Origin: Saprospiraceae bacterium
GTDB lineage: Bacteria > Bacteroidota > Bacteroidia > Chitinophagales > Saprospiraceae
Length of the DNA: 37,679 bases
NCBI GenBank assembly: GCA_027488135.1
Contig: JAIYCH010000057.1
Span: 1 to 37,679, forward strand
Direction of reading: 5' to 3'
Both the position numbers and the translations under genes were made by a program. Below the pieces are notes generated by a model. It made no database searches. It saw only the letters and a list, made by a program, of their open reading frames with translations, and was not told where the DNA came from. Each line of letters opens with the position of its first letter. Positions within the stretch are counted from its first letter, which is position 1. Shown here piece by piece: positions 15,558 to 24,236 of this stretch.

Positions 15558-18349
15558 TTTGCCAGTAACATTTTAATATCATCCTCTGTCAATGCTTTTG
15601 TATTCGCGCCATCGGCAGAAATAGTATGGTCAAAAAGTTCCTTTTTCAAATCTTGCAGCAACAGTATTTTTTCTTCGATACTGCCTTCCGCTATTAGTTT
15701 ATAGGCATGTACTTTATTGAGCTGACCCATTCTATGGGCACGGTCAATGGCCTGATTTTCAGCCGCTACATTCCACCAGGGATCATAAATAAAAATAGTA
15801 TCTGCAGCGGTAAGATTGAGCCCAGAGCCCCCCGTTTTTAAGGTAAGCAAAAACACCCGGCAATCGGCATCATTTTGAAAACGGTCCACCAATGACTGAC
15901 GGTCCCGGGTGGAACCGCTCATGGTCACATAGCCAACGCCCATTTCATCGAGCCGAGTGCTTATACTTTCGATTGCCGAGAGAAAGTTAACAAAAACCAA
16001 TGCTTTATGTCCATTTGCCAGGGATTCCAGCAGTTGTTCAACAAGCAAATCACCCTTACCACCTTCTATCCGTCCATCGGTAATGGCTTCAGGGATTGTA
16101 GCAATCTGCCGGAGTTCATTTAGCGCCTGAAAAACATAAAACTGAGAATTATTCACCCCTTTTTCGCTAATCTGTTTGGGTATTTCTGACGCATAATATT
16201 GCCGGCGTTGTTCATAAAACCGTTTTTGATCATCGCTCATTGGGACAAAAATGGTTTGAACGACCTTATCTGGCAGCTCCTTCAAAACGTCCCGTTTCAG
16301 TCGTCGCAAGACAAAAGGGTATATTTTTTTTCGCAAATGCTGGGTTGCAGCCTGGTCATTATTTTTCTGAATAGGATGAAGGAAGTCCTCCGTGAATTGC
16401 GACAGGCTTCCAAAAAGAGCTGGATTGAGAAAGTGAAAAAGAGCATATAATTCTCCTAAATTATTTTCAATGGGGGTACCACTCAATGCGAGACGATGTT
16501 CACTATTCAACAATAAAACTGCTTTTGTGGTCTGTGCATTCAGATTTTTGATATTTTGCGATTCATCGAGGATAACATAGAAAAATGATTCCTCTTTCAG
16601 GTTTTCAATATCGTTACGCAATGTGGCATAAGTGGTAAAAATCAAATGGGCGTTTCGCATATTTTCCTTATCCCTGCTATTCCCATAGAGCGTGTAAGTT
16701 GTCAGTTGCGGGGCAAAACGCCTAACCTCCCTTTCCCAGTTGAACAGCAAACTTTTAGGCATCACAATGAGGCTCGGCTTGGTCTGTTTGGGATAAATAT
16801 TGGCAAGTAAAGTTAAAGTTTGAAGCGTTTTACCGAGGCCCATATCGTCGGCAAGACAACCTCCCATCTTATTTTCATACAAATAATTAAGCCATTTGTA
16901 ACCTTGTACCTGATAGGGACGTAGGGTTGCCGTCAAAGAAGGTAATTTGGGTTTTGATTTTTCGATTTTATTAAATCCTTCGTAAAAAGTGCGCGATTTT
17001 TGAAAGGTTTTTTCATTAGCTACCTCACCAATCAGGTCATCTAAAAAAGGAAAATCAAAAATGGAGACTCTTGCCGCTTTGCCCTTCTTTTTGAACATCC
17101 GCTCCAGGCGCTTTACATAACTTTCATTCAGTAGCGCATGGGAACCATCACTTAGCAACACATACTTGTTCTTGTTATATTGCTGAATGGCATCAAACAG
17201 GTTAATTTTCTCCCCATCGAAGTCAAAATCGGCATTTCCCTCAAAATAATCTATTTTATGGCTAAAAGAAACCTCGAGCCTAGGTTGAACAGACCTTATT
17301 TTATAAGTCTTCAGTTTTTCTGCCCCCAGAATGGTATATTGAGTCAATAGCTGCGGCAGTTCGTTGTAAATAAAGGGGGCAGCTATTTCAACGGGAACCA
17401 TGATCAGATTATCCAATATGGTTGGAATCTCTCCTTTACCCTTCTTTCCACTATATTTACTCAATAAGTTTAACACATGAAGGCTCAAGGTATCCGTAGG
17501 TTCTTGATCAATGCTACGAATACTGATTCGATTTTCCAGTTCATTTATTTCTGCATAACAAGTCAGGTTAAATTGTTCGAGCACCTCTGTTGGTAACTCA
17601 GGCAGCTGCTGCGTTAATCGAATATATAGGGCATTTTGCTCATCAATTTTTTCAAAAACAAGGCATGGTTTCGCCTTAATACTATCTTTGGAAAAATCAA
17701 CCTCTTTAAATCCGTCCAATTGAAGCGTTACATTTTCAATACTTGAGTAAAGAAGGGAGAGAAACAAGGTGAGTTCCTGGCGTTCAAACTGTATATTGAA
17801 ATGATTCAGTGCCTGATGGTTAACATTTGTAATAGTTATGGGAATAAATACCTTTTCAACCAAAGCAAATTGGGGCGTTACAATTTGAAAATCTTTTAAG
17901 GCCCCTCCCTCATGTTGAAGGATGATACTGGCTTGCAAAGTATTTTCGGTTGATCCGGCTTCTACTTGGGCGATAATGCGTCCTTCATGGGTTGAAAACG
18001 ACATAGGTATTCCATCCATATCCTGAACATGGACACAAAGGCGAAGTATATCCATTAAATAGGGAAATTCACTCAGATAAATATTTTCTGACGACTTCTC
18101 CCAGTCTATGATAAAATCTCTCTTGTTTTGAATTTGCTCCATGGCGTGAAGCAGATTCCTTTCAGCGCCTTTATAATGCTGATAATTGCAGGCAATTTCA
18201 ACTCCTTTAGCGTTACACACTTTAAGATAGGCTCCATGAAGGTCAAAATATATTCGAAAATAAATACTTTTGAACACCTCTATTTCCCGGGTTAAGTTTG
18301 ATACCTTCCGAAAGGGGCTAAACGATTTTGAAAAGGAAAACTCTGGCAT
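15554..18349 (-). CDS. SWI2/SNF2-family DNA-dependent ATPase
   Basis: About 931 residues. An N-terminal region of roughly 450 residues has no motif I know. Then comes a full SNF2 engine: LADDMGLGKTLQTLTLL (Walker A, near 500), LIVMPKSLLFNWEREVRRF, and the motif II box ILDESQNIKN (DESQ in place of DEAH). Next is LALSGTPIENNLGELYAL. In the second lobe are VFVNFLSAIESISTRLDEMG, LKTGGSGLNLTAADTIF, YDPWWNVAAENQAIDRAHRM and GSIEEKILLLQ. Such proteins translocate on duplex DNA and remodel protein-DNA complexes. A longer frame begins with TTG 18367, but ATG 18349 gives a normal start. It is the first gene of an operon with its 597-residue partner and possibly the esterase. Confidence 0.88.
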   Translation of the reverse strand: MPEFSFSKSFSPFRKVSNLTREIEVFKSIYFRIYFDLHGAYLKVCNAKGVEIACNYQHYKGAERNLLHAMEQIQNKRDFIIDWEKSSENIYLSEFPYLMDILRLCVHVQDMDGIPMSFSTHEGRIIAQVEAGSTENTLQASIILQHEGGALKDFQIVTPQFALVEKVFIPITITNVNHQALNHFNIQFERQELTLFLSLLYSSIENVTLQLDGFKEVDFSKDSIKAKPCLVFEKIDEQNALYIRLTQQLPELPTEVLEQFNLTCYAEINELENRISIRSIDQEPTDTLSLHVLNLLSKYSGKKGKGEIPTILDNLIMVPVEIAAPFIYNELPQLLTQYTILGAEKLKTYKIRSVQPRLEVSFSHKIDYFEGNADFDFDGEKINLFDAIQQYNKNKYVLLSDGSHALLNESYVKRLERMFKKKGKAARVSIFDFPFLDDLIGEVANEKTFQKSRTFYEGFNKIEKSKPKLPSLTATLRPYQVQGYKWLNYLYENKMGGCLADDMGLGKTLQTLTLLANIYPKQTKPSLIVMPKSLLFNWEREVRRFAPQLTTYTLYGNSRDKENMRNAHLIFTTYATLRNDIENLKEESFFYVILDESQNIKNLNAQTTKAVLLLNSEHRLALSGTPIENNLGELYALFHFLNPALFGSLSQFTEDFLHPIQKNNDQAATQHLRKKIYPFVLRRLKRDVLKELPDKVVQTIFVPMSDDQKRFYEQRRQYYASEIPKQISEKGVNNSQFYVFQALNELRQIATIPEAITDGRIEGGKGDLLVEQLLESLANGHKALVFVNFLSAIESISTRLDEMGVGYVTMSGSTRDRQSLVDRFQNDADCRVFLLTLKTGGSGLNLTAADTIFIYDPWWNVAAENQAIDRAHRMGQLNKVHAYKLIAEGSIEEKILLLQDLKKELFDHTISADGANTKALTEDDIKMLLAK

Positions 18350-18454
18350 AACTTTTAAGTGCAACAAGGATTAACAACAATTAGATAGCTACCTTCATTT
18401 CATTTTCTTGTTAATATAAAAATAAGGAAAAGTATCTATCTGCAAAAATAAAAA

Positions 18455-18559
18455 ATGGTTTATGAAACTTCGCATCTGCACAACATCCAGTATCATCTGT
18501 TTTTTACATGTAGAAAAATGATGCCTCGAGTCTCTAAATCCACTTTTCGAAAAATATAA
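18455..18559 (+). pseudogene. 34-residue fragment, possibly an IS200-type transposase start
   Basis: ATG 18455 begins MVYETSHLHNIQYHLFFTCR and stops after 34 residues. The spacing 'SH.....YHL.F....R' is like the start of IS200/IS605 Y1 transposases ('...H.vy...YHlvf.tKyR...'). The catalytic HUH and Tyr parts are missing. If right, it is a dead insertion-sequence tip. The similarity is short. The rest of 18350-18669 shows no gene. Confidence 0.3.
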
Positions 18560-18669
18560 TAAAATCGACCCTATTTGTCGTTGTATTTTAAAATTAGGGG
18601 GTTCACAAATAAATATCTACATTTACAAACCCTTTTCTTTAATTATGAAACGTTGATTGTACGCTGAAA

Positions 18670-19707
18670 ATGCATCTTCCTAATTCAAATGAATTACCTG
18701 TAAACCTATTGGCTGCGTGTTTTAACAACACGACTTCAACCTATAAATTTTATTGGCTATTGGCTATTCTTCAGGAAGTTGAGGAGAATCATCTGGTTAT
18801 TCAAAAAAGGAACCTGTTTGCCAGAATGATTTCAAATGCCTGGTTCACCGTTAATTATTTCCATGTCTCTTTTGGGAAACAAGATCTAATTCAACAAACA
18901 ATCCAATTGGTGAACGCGGTGGAAAAGATTCCAATAGATGAGAAGCAGGCCTCCGTATTTCATAAATTATCGACTACCACCAATAGGACCACCGAAAGTC
19001 AGCTTTGGCATTTCAATAAAAATGTTCCCCATTGGTTCCTCAGTCCCTGGTTTCAGAAAAAAGATAAAAACGACATATACAGGTTGTCAAAATCCTTTTC
19101 CGAAAATTGCCTGTATGCCTTGCATGACGACACTATTGAAATCAATCCTCTATGGGGAAATTATTTGATGGCCAATGCTCGGATGCTGAAAGATTTTTGT
19201 GTTTGGAATCTTGCCCTTTTCTTACAATCTAAAAATCCAAATGTACCTGATATTCCCAATAAATTAATAAAACCGGCGTTCAGAAACAGTTTGAATATGC
19301 AACGGACCAAATATTGGGACGTTGTACTGAATGAACTCGGCTCGGTACCATGCATTTACACAGGCGAGCATTTGACGATAGGAAACTATGCTGTGGAACA
19401 TTTCATCCCTTATCATTTTGTTTCTCACGATTTAATCTGGAATTTAATACCTGCAAACAAATCGTTTAACAGTTCAAAAAGTGACAAACTGCCCCCGATG
19501 GACCTTTATTTCAATCCATTTTACGATTTACAAAAAACGGCTTTCGAAATCATTAGAACCAAGAGTCCAAACAATAAGTTACTGGAGGATTATCTGACTA
19601 TTTTTCCTGATTTAACCATGCATTTTTCCAAAGAAAAATTCCGGGAAAGCATACAACCCCTTATTACTATTGCTTCGAATAACGGCTTCGAGTTTTTAAC
19701 TGTCTGA
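18670..19707 (+). CDS. HNH endonuclease-domain protein
   Basis: 345 residues. The N-terminal two thirds are helical and unassigned (for example FYWLLAILQEVEENHLVIQK). The C-terminal third carries an HNH nuclease: PCIYTGEHLTIGNYAVEHFI, then PYHFVSHDLIWNLIPANKSF and NSSKSDKLPP. The His of EHFIP, the Asn of WNLIP and the 'NSSKSD.LP' signature are those of a known group of bacterial HNH proteins ('DHFIPWSF...WNLiP....N.sKsd.lP'). The usual CxxC zinc pair is reduced to a single Cys before the domain. It is monocistronic. It might be a defence nuclease, but no methylase or sensor partner is adjacent. Confidence 0.7.
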   Translation: MHLPNSNELPVNLLAACFNNTTSTYKFYWLLAILQEVEENHLVIQKRNLFARMISNAWFTVNYFHVSFGKQDLIQQTIQLVNAVEKIPIDEKQASVFHKLSTTTNRTTESQLWHFNKNVPHWFLSPWFQKKDKNDIYRLSKSFSENCLYALHDDTIEINPLWGNYLMANARMLKDFCVWNLALFLQSKNPNVPDIPNKLIKPAFRNSLNMQRTKYWDVVLNELGSVPCIYTGEHLTIGNYAVEHFIPYHFVSHDLIWNLIPANKSFNSSKSDKLPPMDLYFNPFYDLQKTAFEIIRTKSPNNKLLEDYLTIFPDLTMHFSKEKFRESIQPLITIASNNGFEFLTV

Positions 19708-19770
19708 TAAAAACAATTTGGCGGGCCTGAAACCAAATTCAGGTATATATTAAACTGCCCTATTCAAAGC

Positions 19771-20973
19771 TCAGAAAGTCAACCGTTCTACATTCGTCAT
19801 ACAATCATTTTGGCAAATATTCCTGGCTAAAACCTCATACGCTCGATTGGCATATTTGACAGAAGCCATTTTCAGGAGCCAGAGCGTATCGTCGTATTCC
19901 TTTTCTTTTATCTGTTTGAATTCCCATACTTTTTCATTTTTCAAATAGGGAATCAGCCATTGTAAACTTTTCTGAAGTCCTTTACCATCGGTCGTTTCAT
20001 ATTTCCATAGATTAGTCTTCACATTTTCAGCCAGCCTGGCGATTTTAAAAAATCCGGCAAGATTCATATTGGTATATCCCCAGGAAACCGTTCGTTCCAG
20101 TTCAAAAGGTTGGCTGCCGTCGGGTTGCAGTTGACTTTGAATGCGGGATTTTGCCACTTCAATTCGCTTTTTAGCCAATTCAGGTTGACCAGTAAAAAGC
20201 GCGTAAGCCATAATTTGCACGTCGTAATAGGTTCCATGATTATTGTGTTCATCGGCCTCATCTTTACCCAAAGGGCTTTCGGTAAGCCACGATAAATAAG
20301 CTGCGAACCACTTTTTCAAGGACTTATGATCTTCTTTTGACCAATTTTTAGATTCTTGCAATAAGATTATGGCATCAATGAGCCTGGGAAAGGATCGTGT
20401 TTCTATAATACCAATACCTCTGCCCGTATTAATGCCGGGGATACCCTGACCAAAATTCAAATTGGGATTTTGAAGGGTTTCAGGATCCAGAAACCAGGTT
20501 TTAAGTAATCGGGCAGCATGAGCGGCATAGCGTTCATCTTTTGTGAAATAAAAAGCGAGGGCCAAAATTTCTGTATCATTGATGATATAATCCATTTCTT
20601 CTGAATCGCTGATATCATAATATTCTGGATTACGCTCCCCATCTCTTCGGATGTAAGGAAGTCCATAGGGTTTGGTAGTATCGGCCCACCAATAAGGCGC
20701 CTGACTCATATAATCATGTTTATCACCACTTGGAGGCACCTTTTTTTTATTCATTACAGAATAAAGTTTCCCTTCTTTTAAAATCAGATCAGCCGTTGCT
20801 TTAACTTCCTGTAAAGCCATTAATTTTTCTGGATCCTGTTTATTAATAGCTTGTTTATTTTTCAATAATACTTCCCCATGTAGAAGTAAGGTTGAAGGAA
20901 CCTTCTGTGCCTGGCAGATAGCATTCAAACCCAAAAACAGGGTTAAAAAGACAATTTTATACTTTGAAGTCAT
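19771..20973 (-). CDS. secreted alginate-lyase-fold polysaccharide lyase (PL5/PL38-like)
   Basis: 400 residues with a signal peptide (cleavage near AICQAQ, residue 22). The (alpha/alpha)-toroid alginate-lyase domain (PF05426) is recognisable: YWWADTTKPYGLPYIRRDGE near 95-113, then INDTEILALAFYFT. GIGIIETRSFPRLIDAI (186-202) follows, then the active-site DEHNNHGTYYDVQ (241-253), and ELERTVSWGYTNMNL (291-305). The Asn-Asn-His and Tyr residues are those used in PL5 alginate lyases and PL38 glucuronan lyases. The enzyme cleaves uronic acid linkages by beta-elimination. Its position behind two sulfatases suggests a sulfated uronic-acid polymer, not plain alginate. Spacing of 57 bp from the upstream sulfatase supports one operon. 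Confidence 0.78.
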   Translation of the reverse strand: MTSKYKIVFLTLFLGLNAICQAQKVPSTLLLHGEVLLKNKQAINKQDPEKLMALQEVKATADLILKEGKLYSVMNKKKVPPSGDKHDYMSQAPYWWADTTKPYGLPYIRRDGERNPEYYDISDSEEMDYIINDTEILALAFYFTKDERYAAHAARLLKTWFLDPETLQNPNLNFGQGIPGINTGRGIGIIETRSFPRLIDAIILLQESKNWSKEDHKSLKKWFAAYLSWLTESPLGKDEADEHNNHGTYYDVQIMAYALFTGQPELAKKRIEVAKSRIQSQLQPDGSQPFELERTVSWGYTNMNLAGFFKIARLAENVKTNLWKYETTDGKGLQKSLQWLIPYLKNEKVWEFKQIKEKEYDDTLWLLKMASVKYANRAYEVLARNICQNDCMTNVERLTF

Positions 20974-21030
20974 CTGGGATATGAATTATAGGTGGGTGCA
21001 ATATTCATTTAATAAAAATGGAACCTTGAC

Positions 21031-22608
21031 TTACCAGGAATGTTTTTGGGTGGTTAAAAATTCGTTCATCCATCTTTCATGGTTTTTCAACACCTCTTTG
21101 TATTCCGGACGTTCTGCCAGATTATCCCTTTCCAGGGCATCTTTCTTATAATCATAAAGTTCCACAGCGACAGGTTTCACATCACCGAGAATCTTATTTT
21201 TCCTAAAATTCTCTTCATACCAGGCGACATAACGATATTGCTTTGTTCGTATGGTGTACCCCATTATCTTATCCCCATTACGAGGATATTGGCTTTGAGC
21301 ATAGCTTTTCACCTCTGCTTTAGGGTTTTTTATCATGGGAACCAAGCTTTTTCCAGCTAATCCGTCAGGTAGTGTAAGTCCGGCTAAATCGGTCAGCGTT
21401 GGAAAGATGTCAACAAATTCCGACAAACCTTGTGCCTTTTGACCTCCTTTGAAGCCTGGAGAGGAAATAATTAATGGGGCACGTGTAGCTTGTTCGTAAT
21501 TATCGTGTTTGCACCAAAGGCCGTGGTCACCGAGATGCCAGCCATGATCGCCCCAAAGAACAATGATGGTGTTTTTGTCCAGACCAGACCTTTCCAGTTC
21601 ATCTAATAACTTGCCCACCTGAGCGTCCATATAACTTACTGCTGCATAATATCCATGAATAAGTTCCTTTTGAACGTCCTCATTTTGGGGTATGGTACCA
21701 TCATTAAATCGTTCAAAATTACTTTTAAAATAGCTGTTGATTAATTCGCCAGAATTTTGAGCGGCAAATGAAGGAGCACCGTTGCTCAAATGCTGCACGG
21801 GTGAAATATTTATTTTAGTGCGATCATAAAGGTCCCAGTATTTCTTTGGTGAAATAAAAGGCAGGTGCGGTTTTACAAAGCCGACGGCGTAGAAAAACCG
21901 TTTTTTCTCTTTTGCAAATTGGGACAACATGGCCACTGCTTTTTTAGCGACGATACCATCCGTATAAGCATCATCGGGAACATCGGCAGATTCCACGGCG
22001 GGGCCTCTGTTTTTCGAGAGAAATTCCACTAATTCTGCCCCATCCAGCCCTCTTGCTTTTGCATCAGCCTCAATTTTAGCTAGTTTGGCCTTTGTTTCTT
22101 TTGATTGATACCCATTTGTTGGATTTTCGTACCCTTTTGCATAATCTTCCGGCGACATTTTACCATAAGTACCTGTAGGCACTGACCAGGAGGGAATATC
22201 CATGCCTTTATCGACAGAACGTTGATCGAACATTTTTCCAATCGTAGCGGTGACATAGCCATTTTCCCTAAAATACTGAGGAAGGGTAACGATATTTGGC
22301 ACCATATCCCGAATTTGTGTTTTCAAATCCCATATTCTGGTATAATCTGGTCTTTGTCCTGTCAAGAGGCTTGCTCTGGTAGGTGCACAAACGGCTTGCT
22401 GGCAATAATTATTCATAAAAACGGTCCCCATTTTGGCCAGACGGTCAATATTTGGGGTAATCATCTGACTTTCCCCATAACAATTAAGGAGAGGCTTCAG
22501 GTCGTCCACGGCGATAAAAAGCACGTTTGGCCTGGTCTTTTGGGCAAACAAGTTGATATTAAAAAGGGAAATACAGACAGCAGCGAGCTGGAAAAATATT
22601 TTTGTCAT
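21031..22608 (-). CDS. secreted iduronate-2-sulfatase-like sulfatase
   Basis: 525 residues, signal peptide ending near FAQ (residue 23). It is a type I (alkaline-phosphatase fold) sulfatase. Metal ligands lie in NVLFIAVDDLKPLLNCYG; the catalytic cysteine is C74 in QQAVCAPTRASLLTG, the C-x-P-x-R site that must be oxidised to formylglycine. The surrounding sequence (PNIDRLA; CQQAVCAPTR; RPDYTRIWDL) closely follows human iduronate-2-sulfatase and S1_7-type bacterial enzymes. GDHGWHLGDHGLWCKHDNYE supplies further metal and sulfate ligands. It likely removes 2-O-sulfate from a uronic acid or galactose residue in the periplasm. It is the middle gene of a three-gene operon. Confidence 0.88.
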   Translation of the reverse strand: MTKIFFQLAAVCISLFNINLFAQKTRPNVLFIAVDDLKPLLNCYGESQMITPNIDRLAKMGTVFMNNYCQQAVCAPTRASLLTGQRPDYTRIWDLKTQIRDMVPNIVTLPQYFRENGYVTATIGKMFDQRSVDKGMDIPSWSVPTGTYGKMSPEDYAKGYENPTNGYQSKETKAKLAKIEADAKARGLDGAELVEFLSKNRGPAVESADVPDDAYTDGIVAKKAVAMLSQFAKEKKRFFYAVGFVKPHLPFISPKKYWDLYDRTKINISPVQHLSNGAPSFAAQNSGELINSYFKSNFERFNDGTIPQNEDVQKELIHGYYAAVSYMDAQVGKLLDELERSGLDKNTIIVLWGDHGWHLGDHGLWCKHDNYEQATRAPLIISSPGFKGGQKAQGLSEFVDIFPTLTDLAGLTLPDGLAGKSLVPMIKNPKAEVKSYAQSQYPRNGDKIMGYTIRTKQYRYVAWYEENFRKNKILGDVKPVAVELYDYKKDALERDNLAERPEYKEVLKNHERWMNEFLTTQKHSW

Positions 22609-22641
22609 AAGGTTAATTTTGGCGATGTATGATATTAAAGA

Positions 22642-23964
22642 TTATAGTCCTGTACCTTTTTTCTGTGCATTTTTTTTTTTTTTTTTTCTTTTATGCCTGC
22701 CACTTCCATCGGCATCATCTAAAATGCCCCCTTCTGGATTAATGGATTTTAATACGCTTGAAAGTCTCTGTCGGGCAGAAACTGCCATTTCATCTTGTGA
22801 ATCAGCGGGAACCAATATTTCCTCAAACGGGGCATTACGCATATCAAAAAGTTCATTTGCTCTATTCAATTTCCATTTTTCCTCTCTGACATACCATTGA
22901 TTGCCAAGTTCCATAAAAATCCATTCCCGGGGCGTTCCTTTTTCACCTTTGAGTTGAGGCGCAAAACTTTTCCCATCTAATATCACATTTTCCGGTAATT
23001 TTGCTCCGGCTAATGCTGCAAAAGTAGGCATCCAGTCGGTTGCATCAACCAAGTCATCTATCACTTTCCCCGATTGACCTCCCCCTTTCCAGTTGACTAT
23101 CCAAGGAACTAAGCTACCACATTCGAGCATATCTCCTTTTTTACCTGACAATTTTTTCCCTTGGACGGTAGCTCGCGAAGCACCTTCGGCCGCTGTACCG
23201 TTATCCCCCATAAAAACGATGATAGTATTCTGCCTCATTTTTAAACTATCCAGTGCTTTTACCAATTTACCGACCAATTTATCCATATAATTAATATTAT
23301 CGGTATAAAGATCTTTACTATCGGGTTTACTATCGGGCGTAGGTAAAATTTCACCATGAATATGCGACATAGAATAGTAGGCAAAAAACGGTTTATTCTT
23401 ATTTTTTGAAATAAAGTCAACCACTTGATTATGCATCAGATCGGGCAGATATTCGCCATCCAGAAGAGGTACTATTTCCCCATTTTTTGTATAAGATTTA
23501 TTCGCTGGCTGGGTATTCCAATATTTACCACTGGCTTGAAAGCGCATATATTCATCGAAACCAAAATCAGAAGGCTGCAAGGGAAATTGTGACCATTTTC
23601 CCACCATAAGAGAGGTATAACCCGCTGTTTTCAATACACTTGGTAAACATATTTCTTTCGCAGGTTCCAATTTACCAACCCTATCCTGATTTGTTGTTCC
23701 CGTGCGAAAAGGTTGGCGCCCGGTCAGAATCAACGCTCTGGAAGGGCCGCACAATGGAGCTGTATAACCGTGAGTGAAACGCATACCGGTGCTGGCCAGT
23801 TTATCAATATTTGGTGTTTTAAACTGATCTGACCCATAGCAGCTGATATTACCGATACCTAAATCATCGGCGAGAATAAAAATGATATTAGGTTTTTTCG
23901 TTTTTTGACCTGGCAAAGCATGCCCAATAAAAACAAAAAGCAATAGGAAGAGGAGATTTTTCAT
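22642..23964 (-). CDS. secreted arylsulfatase-family sulfatase with poly-lysine tail
   Basis: 440 residues, signal peptide ending near LPGQ (residue 20). A type I sulfatase: IIFILADDLGIGNISCYG, PNIDKLASTGMRFTHGY, catalytic C72 in APLCGPSRALILTG (C-x-P-x-R), then MVGKWSQFPL and FMGDNGTAAEG with a metal ligand pair. Cys in the active site means it needs formylglycine maturation. The C-terminal region looks like other sulfatases up to LNRANELFDM, then ends in a very basic tail, RHKRKKKKKNAQKKGTGL, encoded by an A18 homopolymer (22670-22687 on the plus strand). It is the first gene of the leftward operon, 33 bp before the second sulfatase. The substrate is unknown. Confidence 0.85.
   Translation of the reverse strand: MKNLLFLLLFVFIGHALPGQKTKKPNIIFILADDLGIGNISCYGSDQFKTPNIDKLASTGMRFTHGYTAPLCGPSRALILTGRQPFRTGTTNQDRVGKLEPAKEICLPSVLKTAGYTSLMVGKWSQFPLQPSDFGFDEYMRFQASGKYWNTQPANKSYTKNGEIVPLLDGEYLPDLMHNQVVDFISKNKNKPFFAYYSMSHIHGEILPTPDSKPDSKDLYTDNINYMDKLVGKLVKALDSLKMRQNTIIVFMGDNGTAAEGASRATVQGKKLSGKKGDMLECGSLVPWIVNWKGGGQSGKVIDDLVDATDWMPTFAALAGAKLPENVILDGKSFAPQLKGEKGTPREWIFMELGNQWYVREEKWKLNRANELFDMRNAPFEEILVPADSQDEMAVSARQRLSSVLKSINPEGGILDDADGSGRHKRKKKKKNAQKKGTGL
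22670..22687. repeat. 18-bp T homopolymer (A18 in the coding strand of the sulfatase)
   Basis: Eighteen consecutive T on the plus strand encode the lysine run near the end of the sulfatase at 22642-23964. Runs of this length are prone to replication slippage, transcriptional slippage and sequencing error. A length change would alter the last dozen residues and could read through into the 33-bp gap before the next gene. Confidence 0.8.
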
Positions 23965-24236
23965 ACATTTTAGGTGAAGATAGAAGGATAATTCACGAAT
24001 TAAAAGATCTTTTGGAATTATTCCATGTGACCTTGTTGTTCCATTTTTAAAAATAGTTTATTTTTTATTCTTAATAGCAAACAACATTAAAAAGTAATAC
24101 AAAAATTTCATAAATACTGAATTTCATTTTACATTAATAAATATAGTTACGCAATTAAAAATAAACTAATCTTATTTTTTTGGTATGAGGGTTATTAACT
24201 ATCTTACCAAGATGAACCTTATTTGAAAATTAAAAT
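23965..24236. promoter_or_regulatory. divergent control region of the sulfatase/lyase and GH78/GH16 operons
   Basis: This 272-bp, very AT-rich gene-free interval separates two divergent enzyme operons, so both promoters must lie here. I searched both strands for TAnnTTTG and found no exact match, only near matches (for example ccTTATTTGa at 24219-24228). Activated promoters of polysaccharide operons often deviate from consensus. I see no clear operator repeat. Confidence 0.45.

Noticed and set aside
22222-22632. 136-residue plus-strand open frame inside the sulfatase gene
   Set aside because: Antisense shadow of the iduronate-2-sulfatase-like gene, covering its conserved catalytic region in the wrong strand.
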